Position numbers and translations under genes: made by a program
In this document: one piece after another, positions 18,534 to 26,511 of the stretch
Position numbering within the stretch: the stretch's first letter is position 1
How the letters are laid out: each line of letters begins with the position of its first letter
Notes under the pieces: model-generated
What the model was told of the DNA's origin: nothing
What the model saw: only the letters and a program-made list of their open reading frames with translations
Databases searched by the model: none
NCBI GenBank assembly: GCA_016719605.1
Contig: JADJYW010000016.1
Location: 1 to 64,000, forward strand
Origin: Lewinellaceae bacterium
GTDB lineage: Bacteria > Bacteroidota > Bacteroidia > Chitinophagales > Saprospiraceae
Length of the DNA stretch: 64,000 nucleotides
Reading direction: 5' to 3'

Positions 18534-18893
18534 ATGCAAAAACTGACCAGATCGGAAGAAGATATCATGCAGCTCATTTGGGAGCTCGGCCGGGGCACCG
18601 TGAGCGACCTGCTGGAGCGTATGGAGGAGCCGCGCCCACCCCACAGCACTGTGTCCAGTGTGGTGCGCATCCTGGAAAAGAAAGGCTATGTGGACCACAA
18701 GGCCTACGGCAAAACCCATGAGTATTTTCCGATCGTGGCCAAAGAGGACTATGGCCGGCGCTCGCTGACCGATGTGCTGCGCAACTATTTTGACGGCTCG
18801 GTATCGCGCCTGGTGTCGCACCTCGTGGAAGACAAAAGCCTGAGTGCCGGCGACGTGCAGGAAATTCTGAAAAAACTGGACGAAAAAGCCTGA
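18534..18893 (+). CDS. BlaI/MecI/CopY family transcriptional repressor
   Basis: 119-residue winged-helix repressor (MQKLTRSEEDIMQLIWELGR; recognition region PPHSTVSSVVRILEKKGYV) with a C-terminal dimerisation/cleavage region. In this family the repressor is cut or released after the partner M56 sensor protease detects a signal. The next gene, two bases downstream, is such an M56 protein. Two palindromes in its promoter are likely operators. Despite the family name, a beta-lactamase is not present nearby; in Bacteroidota these pairs often serve other envelope signals. Confidence 0.92.
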   Translation: MQKLTRSEEDIMQLIWELGRGTVSDLLERMEEPRPPHSTVSSVVRILEKKGYVDHKAYGKTHEYFPIVAKEDYGRRSLTDVLRNYFDGSVSRLVSHLVEDKSLSAGDVQEILKKLDEKA

Positions 18894-18895
18894 CT

Positions 18896-20128
18896 ATGCT
18901 GACCTATCTGTTGCACGTCACAATCTGCTGGAGCCTGTTTGCCCTGTTGTACACGCTGCTCCTTCGACGGGAGACTTTCTTCCGCGCCAACCGATTTTAC
19001 CTGTTGCTCACGGTGGCTCTGGGCCTGACGCTACCGATTGTCGGGCACTGGCTGCGCGCGCTGCTGCCCCTGCCCGATGCCTTGCCGGCGGAATTGCCCG
19101 CACTGTTCGTGGGGCTGCACCGGGCAGAGCAAACAGCCGCCGAATGGCCCGCGCTGACGACCGGCCTGTGGGCGATATACCTGATCGGGGCCATGCTCGC
19201 TGCCGCGCGGATACTCCGGGGCCTGGCTATCCTGTACCGCATGGCTGCTACAGGCCGGCAAGAGCGGTTGCCCGACGGCGCCGTGCTGATTCGGACCGAC
19301 CGCGCCCGACTACCGTTTTCGTTTTTCCACTGGATTTTCATCCCGGAACACAGCGAGGCCGGTGCGGATTTTGAAAAAATGCTGGCCCACGAACAGGCTC
19401 ATGTCCGGGACCGGCACAGCGCCGACGTGCTGCTGCTGGAGCTGTTGTGTGCCGCATTTTGGTTCCACCCGCTGGCGCACTGGTATCGCCGTTCGCTGCG
19501 CACCGTGCACGAGTTTTTGGCCGATGCGGCGGCTTCCCGCCAGACCGATCGCCGCCAATACGGCTTACTTCTGCTCCGGCAGGCGCAACCGCTGCCCGCG
19601 CTGGTCATGGCCAATCATTTCTACCAGGCTCCCCTCAAGCAGCGGCTGCTGATGCTCACCCGACAGGCATCGCCGGCCATACGCGGCTGGAAGTACGGCA
19701 TGGCGCTGCCCGTGCTCGCGCTGCTGGTTTTTTATTTTCAAAAAAACGCGGCAGAACAACGCGGGCCTTTTGTGGAAAAACAACCCGTGCACATGCCCGC
19801 CCAGTTGGAAAAACAGCCGGAGTTTCCCGGCGGCATCCCGGGCCTGATAGAATACCTGTCCAAAAACATACAGTACCCCGCAGTCGCGCGGGAGCAAAAA
19901 ATTGAAGGAAAAATTGTGGTGACGTTTGTCGTTGACCAAACAGGCGCCGTGACTCAGGTAGAAACCGTCCGGGTGCCGGATGCAGCGCCGGGTTACCCGG
20001 AAATGGCGGCCGAAGCTACGCGTATCATTCGGCAAATGCCCCGGTGGACACCCGCCGAAACGGCGGGCCGGCCGGTGTCGTGCCGGTTGAGTTTGCCGAT
20101 CCAATTCAAGTTGGAAACCGGCGAGTGA
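18896..20128 (+). CDS. M56 family (BlaR1-like) membrane metallopeptidase with TonB C-terminal domain
   Basis: 410 residues. N-terminal membrane helices (residues ~1-50, ~88-115), zinc site HEQAH (165-169) with downstream glutamate in VHEFLADAAA (~205), another helix at ~270-285 (ALPVLALLVFYFQ), then a TonB C-terminal fold (QPEFPGGIPGLIEYLSKNIQ ... MPRWTPAE). The predicted role is to sense a signal and inactivate the BlaI-type repressor encoded immediately upstream; the TonB-like tail would sit in the periplasm. The penicillin-sensor domain of true BlaR1 is absent. Confidence 0.9.
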   Translation: MLTYLLHVTICWSLFALLYTLLLRRETFFRANRFYLLLTVALGLTLPIVGHWLRALLPLPDALPAELPALFVGLHRAEQTAAEWPALTTGLWAIYLIGAMLAAARILRGLAILYRMAATGRQERLPDGAVLIRTDRARLPFSFFHWIFIPEHSEAGADFEKMLAHEQAHVRDRHSADVLLLELLCAAFWFHPLAHWYRRSLRTVHEFLADAAASRQTDRRQYGLLLLRQAQPLPALVMANHFYQAPLKQRLLMLTRQASPAIRGWKYGMALPVLALLVFYFQKNAAEQRGPFVEKQPVHMPAQLEKQPEFPGGIPGLIEYLSKNIQYPAVAREQKIEGKIVVTFVVDQTGAVTQVETVRVPDAAPGYPEMAAEATRIIRQMPRWTPAETAGRPVSCRLSLPIQFKLETGE

Positions 20129-20238
20129 CATAGTCGCACGCCGCAATAACCACCCTTTGTGCCGGGCATTGCTGCTCCGGCGCCCGTACGATGCATGTCC
20201 GAAATCAATATTTTTTCACAACCTGAATACACACAACT

Positions 20239-20661
20239 ATGCAAACAAAACAAAGTTTTCGCGTCTCCCGGCTGCTTGGCGCAGCTCTTTTCCTGTTTCT
20301 TGTATCGCCGCTGGCGGCACAAAAAGAGGCTGCCACGCTGGATAAACAGCCCGAGTACCCCGGCGGTATGCCGGCCCTGATTGAGTTCATGGTGAAAAAC
20401 ATCACTTACCCGGAGGCGGCCCGAAAAGCGCAGGCCGAGGGCATGGTGTTCGTGCGTTTTACGGTGAACAAGGACGGTACGCTTTCGGGCATCAAAACCA
20501 TATCGGAGGCAAGCCGAAACCCGCGGGAAGATTTCGTGCGGGAGGCCGTGCGCGTTGTCAAATCCATGCCCAAATGGACGCCCGCCGAGGCCGGCGGCAA
20601 AAAAGTGAACGCTGAAATGACGCTTCCGATCAAGTTTGCTCTGGACGAAAAGAAACCGTAG
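20239..20661 (+). CDS. Secreted TonB C-terminal domain protein
   Basis: 140 residues: signal peptide (LLGAALFLFLVSPLAAQ), then a single TonB_C fold (LDKQPEYPGGMPALIEFMVK ... MPKWTPAEAGGKKVNAEM) closely resembling the tail of the preceding M56 protein. It lacks the N-terminal membrane anchor and proline-rich linker of real TonB, so it is probably a periplasmic stand-alone domain. It likely arose by duplication of the neighbour's tail and belongs to the same transcription unit. Confidence 0.85.
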   Translation: MQTKQSFRVSRLLGAALFLFLVSPLAAQKEAATLDKQPEYPGGMPALIEFMVKNITYPEAARKAQAEGMVFVRFTVNKDGTLSGIKTISEASRNPREDFVREAVRVVKSMPKWTPAEAGGKKVNAEMTLPIKFALDEKKP

Positions 20662-20765
20662 CACCATGCCATGGCCCGGCAGCAGGCTCCCCGGTTGGGC
20701 GGCTGGCTGCCGGGTTTTGCCCGGGAAGCCCCATTCCCGTTGCGCTGCACTTGCCGGCCAAATAC

Positions 20766-20773
20766 TACCTTTG
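20766..20773 (+). promoter_or_regulatory. TAnnTTTG promoter box (TACCTTTG)
   Basis: Exact TACCTTTG. It lies inside the longest possible reading frame of the next gene and therefore supports the later TTG start at 20806. Confidence 0.5.
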
Positions 20774-20805
20774 CCGGCACAATCGCCACACAGCAAAGCA
20801 CCGCA

Positions 20806-21759
20806 TTGAAAATCCAGCATTTCGCATCCAACATTTTCCTTTTCCTGCTCCTGTTCGCGCTGCCCGTGGCGGCGCAAACAGGCGACGCTGTGGCGGCGTT
20901 CGACAGCGGCTATGTGGAAACGGGCAACCCGTTTGTGCTCCACCTGAGCGTGCCGGAGCAGCTGGGCCAACCCGCCGATATTGATTTTTCCCCCTGGGAA
21001 ACGCTGCTGCCCGCACAAAATATCCTCGGCTCCACGGGCTGGCAAAACCGCGACGGCCGTTGGGTCAACGACCTCACGCTGATCACCTTCGACTCCGCGC
21101 AACTCTGGCTGCCCCCGCTCGGTATTGCTTTTCCCGACGGCGATTCCGTGCTGACCAATCCGCTCGAACTGAACGTGCTGCCCACACCTGCCACCGGCGA
21201 ATTGACCGACCTGTACGACATCAAAGACATCCGGCGCGAACCGGCCAACTGGCGCGATTTTTTGTTGCCCCTCGGCATCATCGCTGCGGGGGTACTGTTG
21301 CTGGCACTGGCGGTGTGGTGGTTTTTGCTGCGCAAAAAAAAGTCGGGACTCTTGGCCGAGCGCGCACTCCGGCTGCCGCCCCACGAACTGGCCCTGCGCC
21401 AACTCGCCGAACTGGAGCGCCGCCAATACTGGCAACAGGGCCAGATCAAAACATACTACACCGAACTGACGCGTATCGTCCGCGAATACCTCGAACACCG
21501 CTACCAAATCCCGGCCTTAGAATCGGCTACCGACGATATCCTGCACTTGCTGGCCGATACGGATATGCCCGAGCCACTGCACGGGCCACTGGCGGATCTG
21601 CTGCGTTGGGCCGACCTGACCAAATTCGCCAAGGGCGCGCCGCCGGAGCATTTTCATGCGCAGGCCCTGCGCGAAGCGCGCCGCCTGGTGGAGCAAACCC
21701 GTCCCGTGGAACAACCCGACACGGCCCCTCAAAACTCAAAACTCAAAACTCAAAACTGA
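20806..21759 (+). CDS. Membrane protein of the Bat cluster (DUF4381-like)
   Basis: 317 residues if started at TTG 20806: signal-like helix (NIFLFLLLFALPVAAQ), an extracytoplasmic beta-rich domain (~30-150), one transmembrane helix (FLLPLGIIAAGVLLLALAVW), then a cytoplasmic helical domain with LRQLAELERRQYWQQGQIKT and YTELTRIVREYLEHRYQIPA, as in DUF4381-like proteins that precede BatA in Bacteroidota. A start at 20671 would lie upstream of the promoter box at 20766. The last nine codons are made of the CTCAAAA repeat that also forms the leader of the following gene, so the C-terminus QNSKLKTQN is repeat-derived. Confidence 0.75.
   Translation: MKIQHFASNIFLFLLLFALPVAAQTGDAVAAFDSGYVETGNPFVLHLSVPEQLGQPADIDFSPWETLLPAQNILGSTGWQNRDGRWVNDLTLITFDSAQLWLPPLGIAFPDGDSVLTNPLELNVLPTPATGELTDLYDIKDIRREPANWRDFLLPLGIIAAGVLLLALAVWWFLLRKKKSGLLAERALRLPPHELALRQLAELERRQYWQQGQIKTYYTELTRIVREYLEHRYQIPALESATDDILHLLADTDMPEPLHGPLADLLRWADLTKFAKGAPPEHFHAQALREARRLVEQTRPVEQPDTAPQNSKLKTQN
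21728..21757 (+). repeat. Tandem CTCAAAA repeat at the Bat gene junction
   Basis: Four copies of CTCAAAA ending three bases before the BatA-like ATG at 21761; they also encode the C-terminus of the upstream gene. Same unit as at 10881-10910. Confidence 0.75.
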
Positions 21760-21760
21760 T

Positions 21761-22747
21761 ATGTTTGCCCAACCGCTCTGGCTCCTGCTGCTGCTTGTGC
21801 TGCCGCTGCTGCTGCGCCGCCACCGCCGGGCGGGCGGGCAGGCACGCCTCGTGCTGTACATGCCCGACGGAGGTATGCTGCAGGGCGGACAAACCTGGCG
21901 CGTATGGCTTCGGCGCCGGTTGCCGGCTTTTCGCTGGCTGGCGCTGGCGTTTTTGGCGGTGGCTATGGCGCGTCCGCAACGCCAATGGCAGGAACAAATC
22001 ATTCAGGCCGAAGCGGTAGACATCGTGCTGGCGCTCGATATTTCGCCCAGTATGCTGAGCCGCGATTTTGAACCGGACCGCCTGCAAGTGGCGAAACGCG
22101 TGGCTTCCGAATTTGTGGACAAACGCCCGTACGACCGCATCGGCCTGGTCGCCTTTTCCGCTGAAGCCTTCACCCAGTGCCCGCTGACCACCGACCGCCG
22201 CGTGGTGCAGCAGTTCCTGCGCGACCTCCAGGTGGGGCGCCTCGAAGACGGCACGGCTATCGGTATGGGTTTGGCGACGGCCGTGAACCGCCTCAAGGAC
22301 AGTGCTTCCAAAAGTAAGGTGGTGATCCTGCTGACCGACGGGGAAAACAACGCCGGCTACATTTCGCCGCGCAAAGCCGCTGAAATTGCCCGGACACTTG
22401 ACGTCCGGGTGTATACCGTCGGGATCGGCACCAACGGCATCGTTATGTCGCCCGCCCGCAGAAATCCAGACGGCACATACGACTACGCGCCCCGGCAAAT
22501 GGAGTTCGACACCGGGCTGCTGGAAGAAATGGCGAGCATGACCAACGGCAAATTTTACCGCGCCTGGTCGGCAACGGAACTGGAGGGCATTTACGCCGAA
22601 ATAGACCAGTTGGAAAAAACCAAAATTGACGTGACGACCATCCGCAAAACGACGGACTATTTCCACTGGCTGATCGGCGCCGCGGTGGTTTTGCTGTTGC
22701 TGGAAGCGGTGTTGCGTTGGGGGCTGCTGCGCTCGGTCACGATTTGA
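21761..22747 (+). CDS. BatA-like von Willebrand factor A membrane protein
   Basis: 328 residues. Two N-terminal helices (PLWLLLLLVLPLLL; WLALAFLAVAMARPQ), a vWA domain with complete MIDAS (DIVLALDISPSMLS, then TxDRR and LLTDGENN), and a C-terminal membrane helix (WLIGAAVVLLLLEAVLRWGL). Bat proteins accompany MoxR ATPases and DUF58 proteins in Bacteroidota envelope-stress clusters; no MoxR gene is directly adjacent here. A paralogue with the same architecture lies at 53792-54781. ATG at 21761 chosen because it follows the CTCAAAA leader and opens the first helix. Confidence 0.88.
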   Translation: MFAQPLWLLLLLVLPLLLRRHRRAGGQARLVLYMPDGGMLQGGQTWRVWLRRRLPAFRWLALAFLAVAMARPQRQWQEQIIQAEAVDIVLALDISPSMLSRDFEPDRLQVAKRVASEFVDKRPYDRIGLVAFSAEAFTQCPLTTDRRVVQQFLRDLQVGRLEDGTAIGMGLATAVNRLKDSASKSKVVILLTDGENNAGYISPRKAAEIARTLDVRVYTVGIGTNGIVMSPARRNPDGTYDYAPRQMEFDTGLLEEMASMTNGKFYRAWSATELEGIYAEIDQLEKTKIDVTTIRKTTDYFHWLIGAAVVLLLLEAVLRWGLLRSVTI

Positions 22748-22765
22748 GTGTGCGGAGCCGCTTTT

Positions 22766-23046
22766 TCACCGCAGAGCCGCAGAGGTGTAGAGGTGTAGAG
22801 TAGTTTTACCGCAGAGACGCGGAGACGCAGAGGTGTAGAGTAGTTTTGCTCGAGAGTGCGGTAAAAAAAACTCTACACCTCTGCGTCTCCGCGTCTCTGC
22901 GGTAAAGCTACTCTACACCTCTACGGCTCCACGTCTCTGCGGTAAAACTACTCTACACCTCTGCGTCTCCGCGTCTCTGCGGTAAAGTTACTCTACACCT
23001 CTACGGCTCCACGTCTCTGCGGTAATAAAGCGTCTCCGCAGTAAAC
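22766..23046. repeat. Cluster of ~40-bp ACCGCAGAGACGCGGAG repeats in both orientations
   Basis: Two units read forward (TTTTACCGCAGAGxCGCxGA...GGTGTAGAGTAG) and four full plus one partial unit read in reverse. The reverse ones alternate between GCGTCTCCGCGTC and ACGGCTCCACGTC cores, so the higher-order unit is ~80 bp. They fill the space between two convergent genes and could fold into long hairpins. No spacers, so not CRISPR. Confidence 0.85.
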
Positions 23047-23057
23047 AAAGCCACATT

Positions 23058-23771
23058 TTACGGCATAAATTTTTTTAATTCCAGCAATTCCAGCGCCTCC
23101 GTAAAAAGTGCATCCACGGGCGCCTGAATGCCGGTTGGTGCGCCGGTGAACGGGTGTTGAAACGCCAGTTCCCTGGCGTGCAGCAGCATACGGGGCAGGT
23201 GGAGGGTTTTCCAGAAATAGGTGTTGTGCTTGTTGTCGCCGTGGCGTTTGTCGCCGATCACGGGGTGCAGGATATGGGCAAAATGTTTGCGAATCTGGTG
23301 CCGGCGTCCGGTTTCCGGCTCGGCTTCCACGAGCGAAAAGCGGGCGGTGGCGTGTTTGTTGCCGATGGCGTGGGGCACTTCGCTGCGGCCGAGGGTATGG
23401 TAGTGGCTGACGGCGGGCAGGAGTTCGGCGCCGGGTTTGTCCTGATCGCGCACGGCGTAGTCAATGGTGCCGGAGTCGTCCGTCCAGCCGCGCACGATGG
23501 CGAGGTATTTTTTTTCGATGGTTTTTTCCCGGAAAAGTTCGGCCAGCGATTCGGCGTCGGCGCTGCTTTTGCCCAGAATCAGCACACCCGAAGTAGCCCG
23601 GTCAATCCGATGGATGATGTACACCGATTCGCCGATCTGGTCGCGCAGGGTTTGCAGCACGAATACCGAGTCTTCGCTGATGCGGGTGCGGTGCACGAGC
23701 ATGCCCTGCGGTTTGTTGATGGCGATAAAATTCGGGTCGTCGTAGAGAATAGCGAGGCGGGTCGGTTCCAT
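23058..23771 (-). CDS. truC: RluA-family pseudouridine synthase, TruC-like
   Basis: 237-residue enzyme isomerising uridine to pseudouridine in RNA; TruC modifies U65 of some tRNAs. Seen: catalytic motif HRIDRATSGVLILGKSSADA with the essential aspartate, KKYLAIVRGW, GRRHQIRKHFAHILHPVIGD followed by KRHGDNKHN, the form seen in TruC and not in RluC/D. No S4 domain. ATG at 23771 (MEPTRLAILYDDPNFIAINK) is the family-consistent start; the open frame beyond it only translates a palindrome. Confidence 0.88.
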   Translation of the reverse strand: MEPTRLAILYDDPNFIAINKPQGMLVHRTRISEDSVFVLQTLRDQIGESVYIIHRIDRATSGVLILGKSSADAESLAELFREKTIEKKYLAIVRGWTDDSGTIDYAVRDQDKPGAELLPAVSHYHTLGRSEVPHAIGNKHATARFSLVEAEPETGRRHQIRKHFAHILHPVIGDKRHGDNKHNTYFWKTLHLPRMLLHARELAFQHPFTGAPTGIQAPVDALFTEALELLELKKFMP

Positions 23772-23822
23772 ATCGGAGGCAAGGTACGGCGCGGCTGACC
23801 ACCTGCGGGCCTGATAGCCGTT

Positions 23823-23870
23823 GTACCATCCTTGCAAATTAGAAGTTCGATTTCTAATTTGCAAGGATGG
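23823..23870. repeat. Palindrome with ~19-bp arms upstream of truC
   Basis: CCATCCTTGCAAATTAGAA, a 7-nt loop, then its reverse complement. Lies between truC and the M49 peptidase gene, both on the minus strand. Might act as terminator of the M49 gene or as a REP-like element; no T-run follows. Confidence 0.7.
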
Positions 23871-23901
23871 GTGGATTCAGAAAAAATCACGCGGAAGGGG
23901 A

Positions 23902-25974
23902 TCAGTTTTTCACCGGCAGAAACGCGTACTCCTTCCCGTAGCGCAGCATTTGTTTCACAAAATCCAGTTCGGTTTCCACTTGCACGTCGGTGATTTTGCC
24001 GGAGGCATCCTGCACCGCTACGAGGCGGGGTTGCACGAAACCGGAGTAGGCTTTGGAGGGCAGGGTAGCGTAGCGGGATTTCACTTCGCGCACGAGCTCG
24101 GGATCCACTTTCACGCCGTAGCCCTCGACGAGGGCGCGGGCTGCCGCGAAGTCGCCCTCGGATTTGATGCGCTGAATTTCGGACAGCAGTTGGCCAAACA
24201 GTTCGCGCAGTTTGGCGTAGTCGCGGATGTCAATGTAGGTTTTGCCGTTGCGTACTTCCTTGACTACCACGTTGTCGGCTTTGCCTTTTTCCAGTACCCA
24301 GGCGGACACCAGCAGGCGGTTGCGCATGTGGTCTTCCTCGATGTTGTCGCCCGGCTGAATGCGGCGCAGTTGCTGGATCAGGCCGTTGCGGAGGTAGCTG
24401 TCGTACTCGGCTTTGTAGGCATTGGCGTCGGGCAGTAGCCCCCATTCCACGAGTTTGGGGTCGGGCATAAAGTAGAGCGCCACGAGGTCGGCGCGGCCCT
24501 CTTCGAGGGTGCTGGAGTACTGTTTCAGGGCCACATGCGGTTCGGATACACCGGCTTTCAACTGGCCGCTGGCGTGGCCGATTACCTCGTGCAGGGCGGT
24601 GTGCATTTTGCCGCAGACCTCGGCGTATTTTTTGGCGCCTTCCGCCTCTTCCGGGTCGTTGGCAAACTCGGCTACAGCAGCAGGGCCACCGGCTTTTCCG
24701 TAGGCATTTTCGATATTGTTCAGGCTGATAGACTTGGAGCCATACTGCTCGCGGATCCAGTTGGAGTTGGGCAGGTTGATGCCGATGGGGGTGGACGGGG
24801 CGCAGTCGCCGCCTTCCATGGCCACATTGATCACGCGGTACGAAACACCCTTGACGTCCTTCTTTTTGTAGGCGGCAGGGATGGTGCTGTTGTCTTCGAA
24901 GTACTGGGCTTTTTGGCTCACGATGGCCATTTTTTTGGTAGCCTCGGGATCGTTGTACTGCACCACTGCCTCCCAGTCGCCTTTGTAACCCTTGGGGTCG
25001 TGGTACACTTCGATGAAACCGTTGATAAAGTCAATGGTGCCGGCGGTGTCTTGCACCCAGGCGATGTTGTATGCATCAAACTTGCGCAGGTCGCCCGTTT
25101 TGTAGTACTCGATGAGCAAGCCGATGGCTTTTTTCTGTTGGTCGTTCTCGGCAAACGGGATGGCTTTTTCCAGGTAGAAAACGATTTTGTCAATGGCGGC
25201 TCCGTACATGTTGCCGGCTCCGGCACGCCATACAATTTCGGTGGGCTGTCCGCCCGGGTTGCCCACGAGTTTGGTGTTTAGCCCTACCATGGGTGGGTTT
25301 TTGCCGGCGGCCTTCAGCTGCTCTTTGTAAAATTTGTCTACCTCGGCGGCGGTGATATTTTCGTAAAAATTAACGGCGGAGGCGGCTACGATGTCTACGC
25401 CTTCGTCTTTGTTGGTGCGTTTGGCCAACACGGCGGGGTCGAACAGCACCGGTGTCAGGGTTGCCAGGAGCGCAGCGGCATTTTCGCCGTCCGAAAGCGG
25501 CAGGGCCTTGGCGTCGCTGCCGTTCACCAGCGCGACAAAGTATTCCCGGGGAAACTCCGGTATGATCTTGGCCTCGTTGTAGTGGTGGTGGATGCCGCTG
25601 CTGAACCATACGCGCTTGGCGTACACTTCAAAGGCCTTCCATTCCGCTGTGTTACGGTCGCCTTTGTATGTTTCAAAAATGGCTTCCAGGGTTTTACGCA
25701 CAGCGAGGTTGTGCTTGCAGTGCTGGTCGTAGATAATGTCGCGGCCGGCCAGTGTGGCCTCGCTGAGGTAGTAGATGAAGGTTTTTTGCCGCAGGTCGAG
25801 CTCGTCCCAGCCCGGCAGTTCGTAGCGCAGGATTTGCAGGTCGGCGAAGGTGTCGAGGACGACGCGGTCGTCGGGCGCAGCGGTGGTAGCCGGCGGCGGT
25901 GCGGGTTGGGTACAGGAAAAAACAACAAAAGCCCCAAACAGGAGCAGAGCGAGTACGCGATTCATTTTTTGCAT
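23902..25974 (-). CDS. Dipeptidyl-peptidase III-like (M49) lipoprotein
   Basis: 690 residues. Zinc metallopeptidase related to DPP III, which removes dipeptides from the N-terminus of short peptides. Seen: signal peptide with lipobox (LLLFGAFVVFSC, Cys ~21), M49 zinc motif HEVIGH (form HExxGH) and the second motif EEGRADLVALYF with its glutamate and aspartate. An extra ATG at 25965 is equally usable. The lipid anchor means it acts at the cell envelope, unlike the cytosolic eukaryotic enzyme. Followed upstream in the same direction by a small lipoprotein gene, so the two may be cotranscribed. Confidence 0.88.
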   Translation of the reverse strand: MQKMNRVLALLLFGAFVVFSCTQPAPPPATTAAPDDRVVLDTFADLQILRYELPGWDELDLRQKTFIYYLSEATLAGRDIIYDQHCKHNLAVRKTLEAIFETYKGDRNTAEWKAFEVYAKRVWFSSGIHHHYNEAKIIPEFPREYFVALVNGSDAKALPLSDGENAAALLATLTPVLFDPAVLAKRTNKDEGVDIVAASAVNFYENITAAEVDKFYKEQLKAAGKNPPMVGLNTKLVGNPGGQPTEIVWRAGAGNMYGAAIDKIVFYLEKAIPFAENDQQKKAIGLLIEYYKTGDLRKFDAYNIAWVQDTAGTIDFINGFIEVYHDPKGYKGDWEAVVQYNDPEATKKMAIVSQKAQYFEDNSTIPAAYKKKDVKGVSYRVINVAMEGGDCAPSTPIGINLPNSNWIREQYGSKSISLNNIENAYGKAGGPAAVAEFANDPEEAEGAKKYAEVCGKMHTALHEVIGHASGQLKAGVSEPHVALKQYSSTLEEGRADLVALYFMPDPKLVEWGLLPDANAYKAEYDSYLRNGLIQQLRRIQPGDNIEEDHMRNRLLVSAWVLEKGKADNVVVKEVRNGKTYIDIRDYAKLRELFGQLLSEIQRIKSEGDFAAARALVEGYGVKVDPELVREVKSRYATLPSKAYSGFVQPRLVAVQDASGKITDVQVETELDFVKQMLRYGKEYAFLPVKN

Positions 25975-25982
25975 AAATGTGT

Positions 25983-26417
25983 TTACTGGTTTGATGTCAA
26001 CTGTACGAGTTGTTCGTACAGTCCCTTGATTTTTTCGTCCACGGGGTGCGCAGGGTCGCCCCAGGTAATGCGCCGTGTTTGTCCGTCGTCTGTGAATTCA
26101 ATGAATTTGTAGATGTTGCCCGGGTGGTCGAAATCGAGTTTCAGCAGTCCCAGGTCTTCGGCCGTATCCAGGAGATTGTCGGCCGTTTTGCGGTTACAAT
26201 TTTTCAACGCCACGGCTTGCGGCATGGCGGAAGTGGATTTGAACAGTTGGCCGTTTTCCAGCAGGGTGAAGGTTGTTTCCACGCCGGTGAAACCACCGCC
26301 GTTTCCAAACCGGAGGTGCTCGTCGGGCAGGTTGTCGGCGGTGTATTTGGGGTGTTTACATTGGTTGGAAAGCGCAGATACGCTAATGAGCGCGAGCGCA
26401 AAGTACAGAATTCGCAT
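25983..26417 (-). CDS. Small secreted protein / lipoprotein, unknown function
   Basis: 144 residues. N-terminal signal (MRILYFALALISVSALSNQC) with a cysteine fitting a lipobox (SNQC). The rest (FGNGGGFTGVETTFTLLENG ... RRITWGDPAHPVDEKIKGLY) is a small beta-rich domain of the kind annotated as hypothetical lipoprotein in Bacteroidota. ATG at 26417 lies 18 nt after an exact TACTTTTG box. It ends 9 nt before the M49 lipoprotein gene, so they probably share one mRNA. Confidence 0.7.
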   Translation of the reverse strand: MRILYFALALISVSALSNQCKHPKYTADNLPDEHLRFGNGGGFTGVETTFTLLENGQLFKSTSAMPQAVALKNCNRKTADNLLDTAEDLGLLKLDFDHPGNIYKFIEFTDDGQTRRITWGDPAHPVDEKIKGLYEQLVQLTSNQ

Positions 26418-26434
26418 AGGCCAGATTTTATTGG

Positions 26435-26442
26435 CAAAAGTA
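26435..26442 (-). promoter_or_regulatory. TAnnTTTG promoter box (TACTTTTG)
   Basis: Exact TACTTTTG on the minus strand, 18 nt before the lipoprotein ATG; also likely drives the M49 gene. Confidence 0.55.
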
Positions 26443-26456
26443 GTTGGAGGAAAACA

Positions 26457-26491
26457 GGGCAAGGACATTTTTTTACCAATAGTCCTTGCCC
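26457..26491 (-). terminator. Terminator of the giant adhesin gene
   Basis: Inverted repeat GGGCAAGGAC / GTCCTTGCCC with a 15-nt A/T loop, 21 nt after the stop of the gene at 26512, followed on the minus strand by TGTTTT. Confidence 0.7.
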
Positions 26492-26511
26492 TGCCGGTAT
26501 CCCCTAACTTT

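Noticed and set aside
18534..20128. A true beta-lactam resistance operon (blaI-blaR1-bla)
   Set aside because: No beta-lactamase gene and no penicillin-binding sensor domain on the M56 protein.
20671..20805. Upstream start of the DUF4381-like gene at 20671
   Set aside because: It would place a TACCTTTG promoter box inside the gene and add a non-conserved leader; TTG 20806 directly opens the signal helix.
22766..23046. CRISPR array
   Set aside because: Units occur in both orientations, are contiguous, and there are no unique spacers or cas genes.
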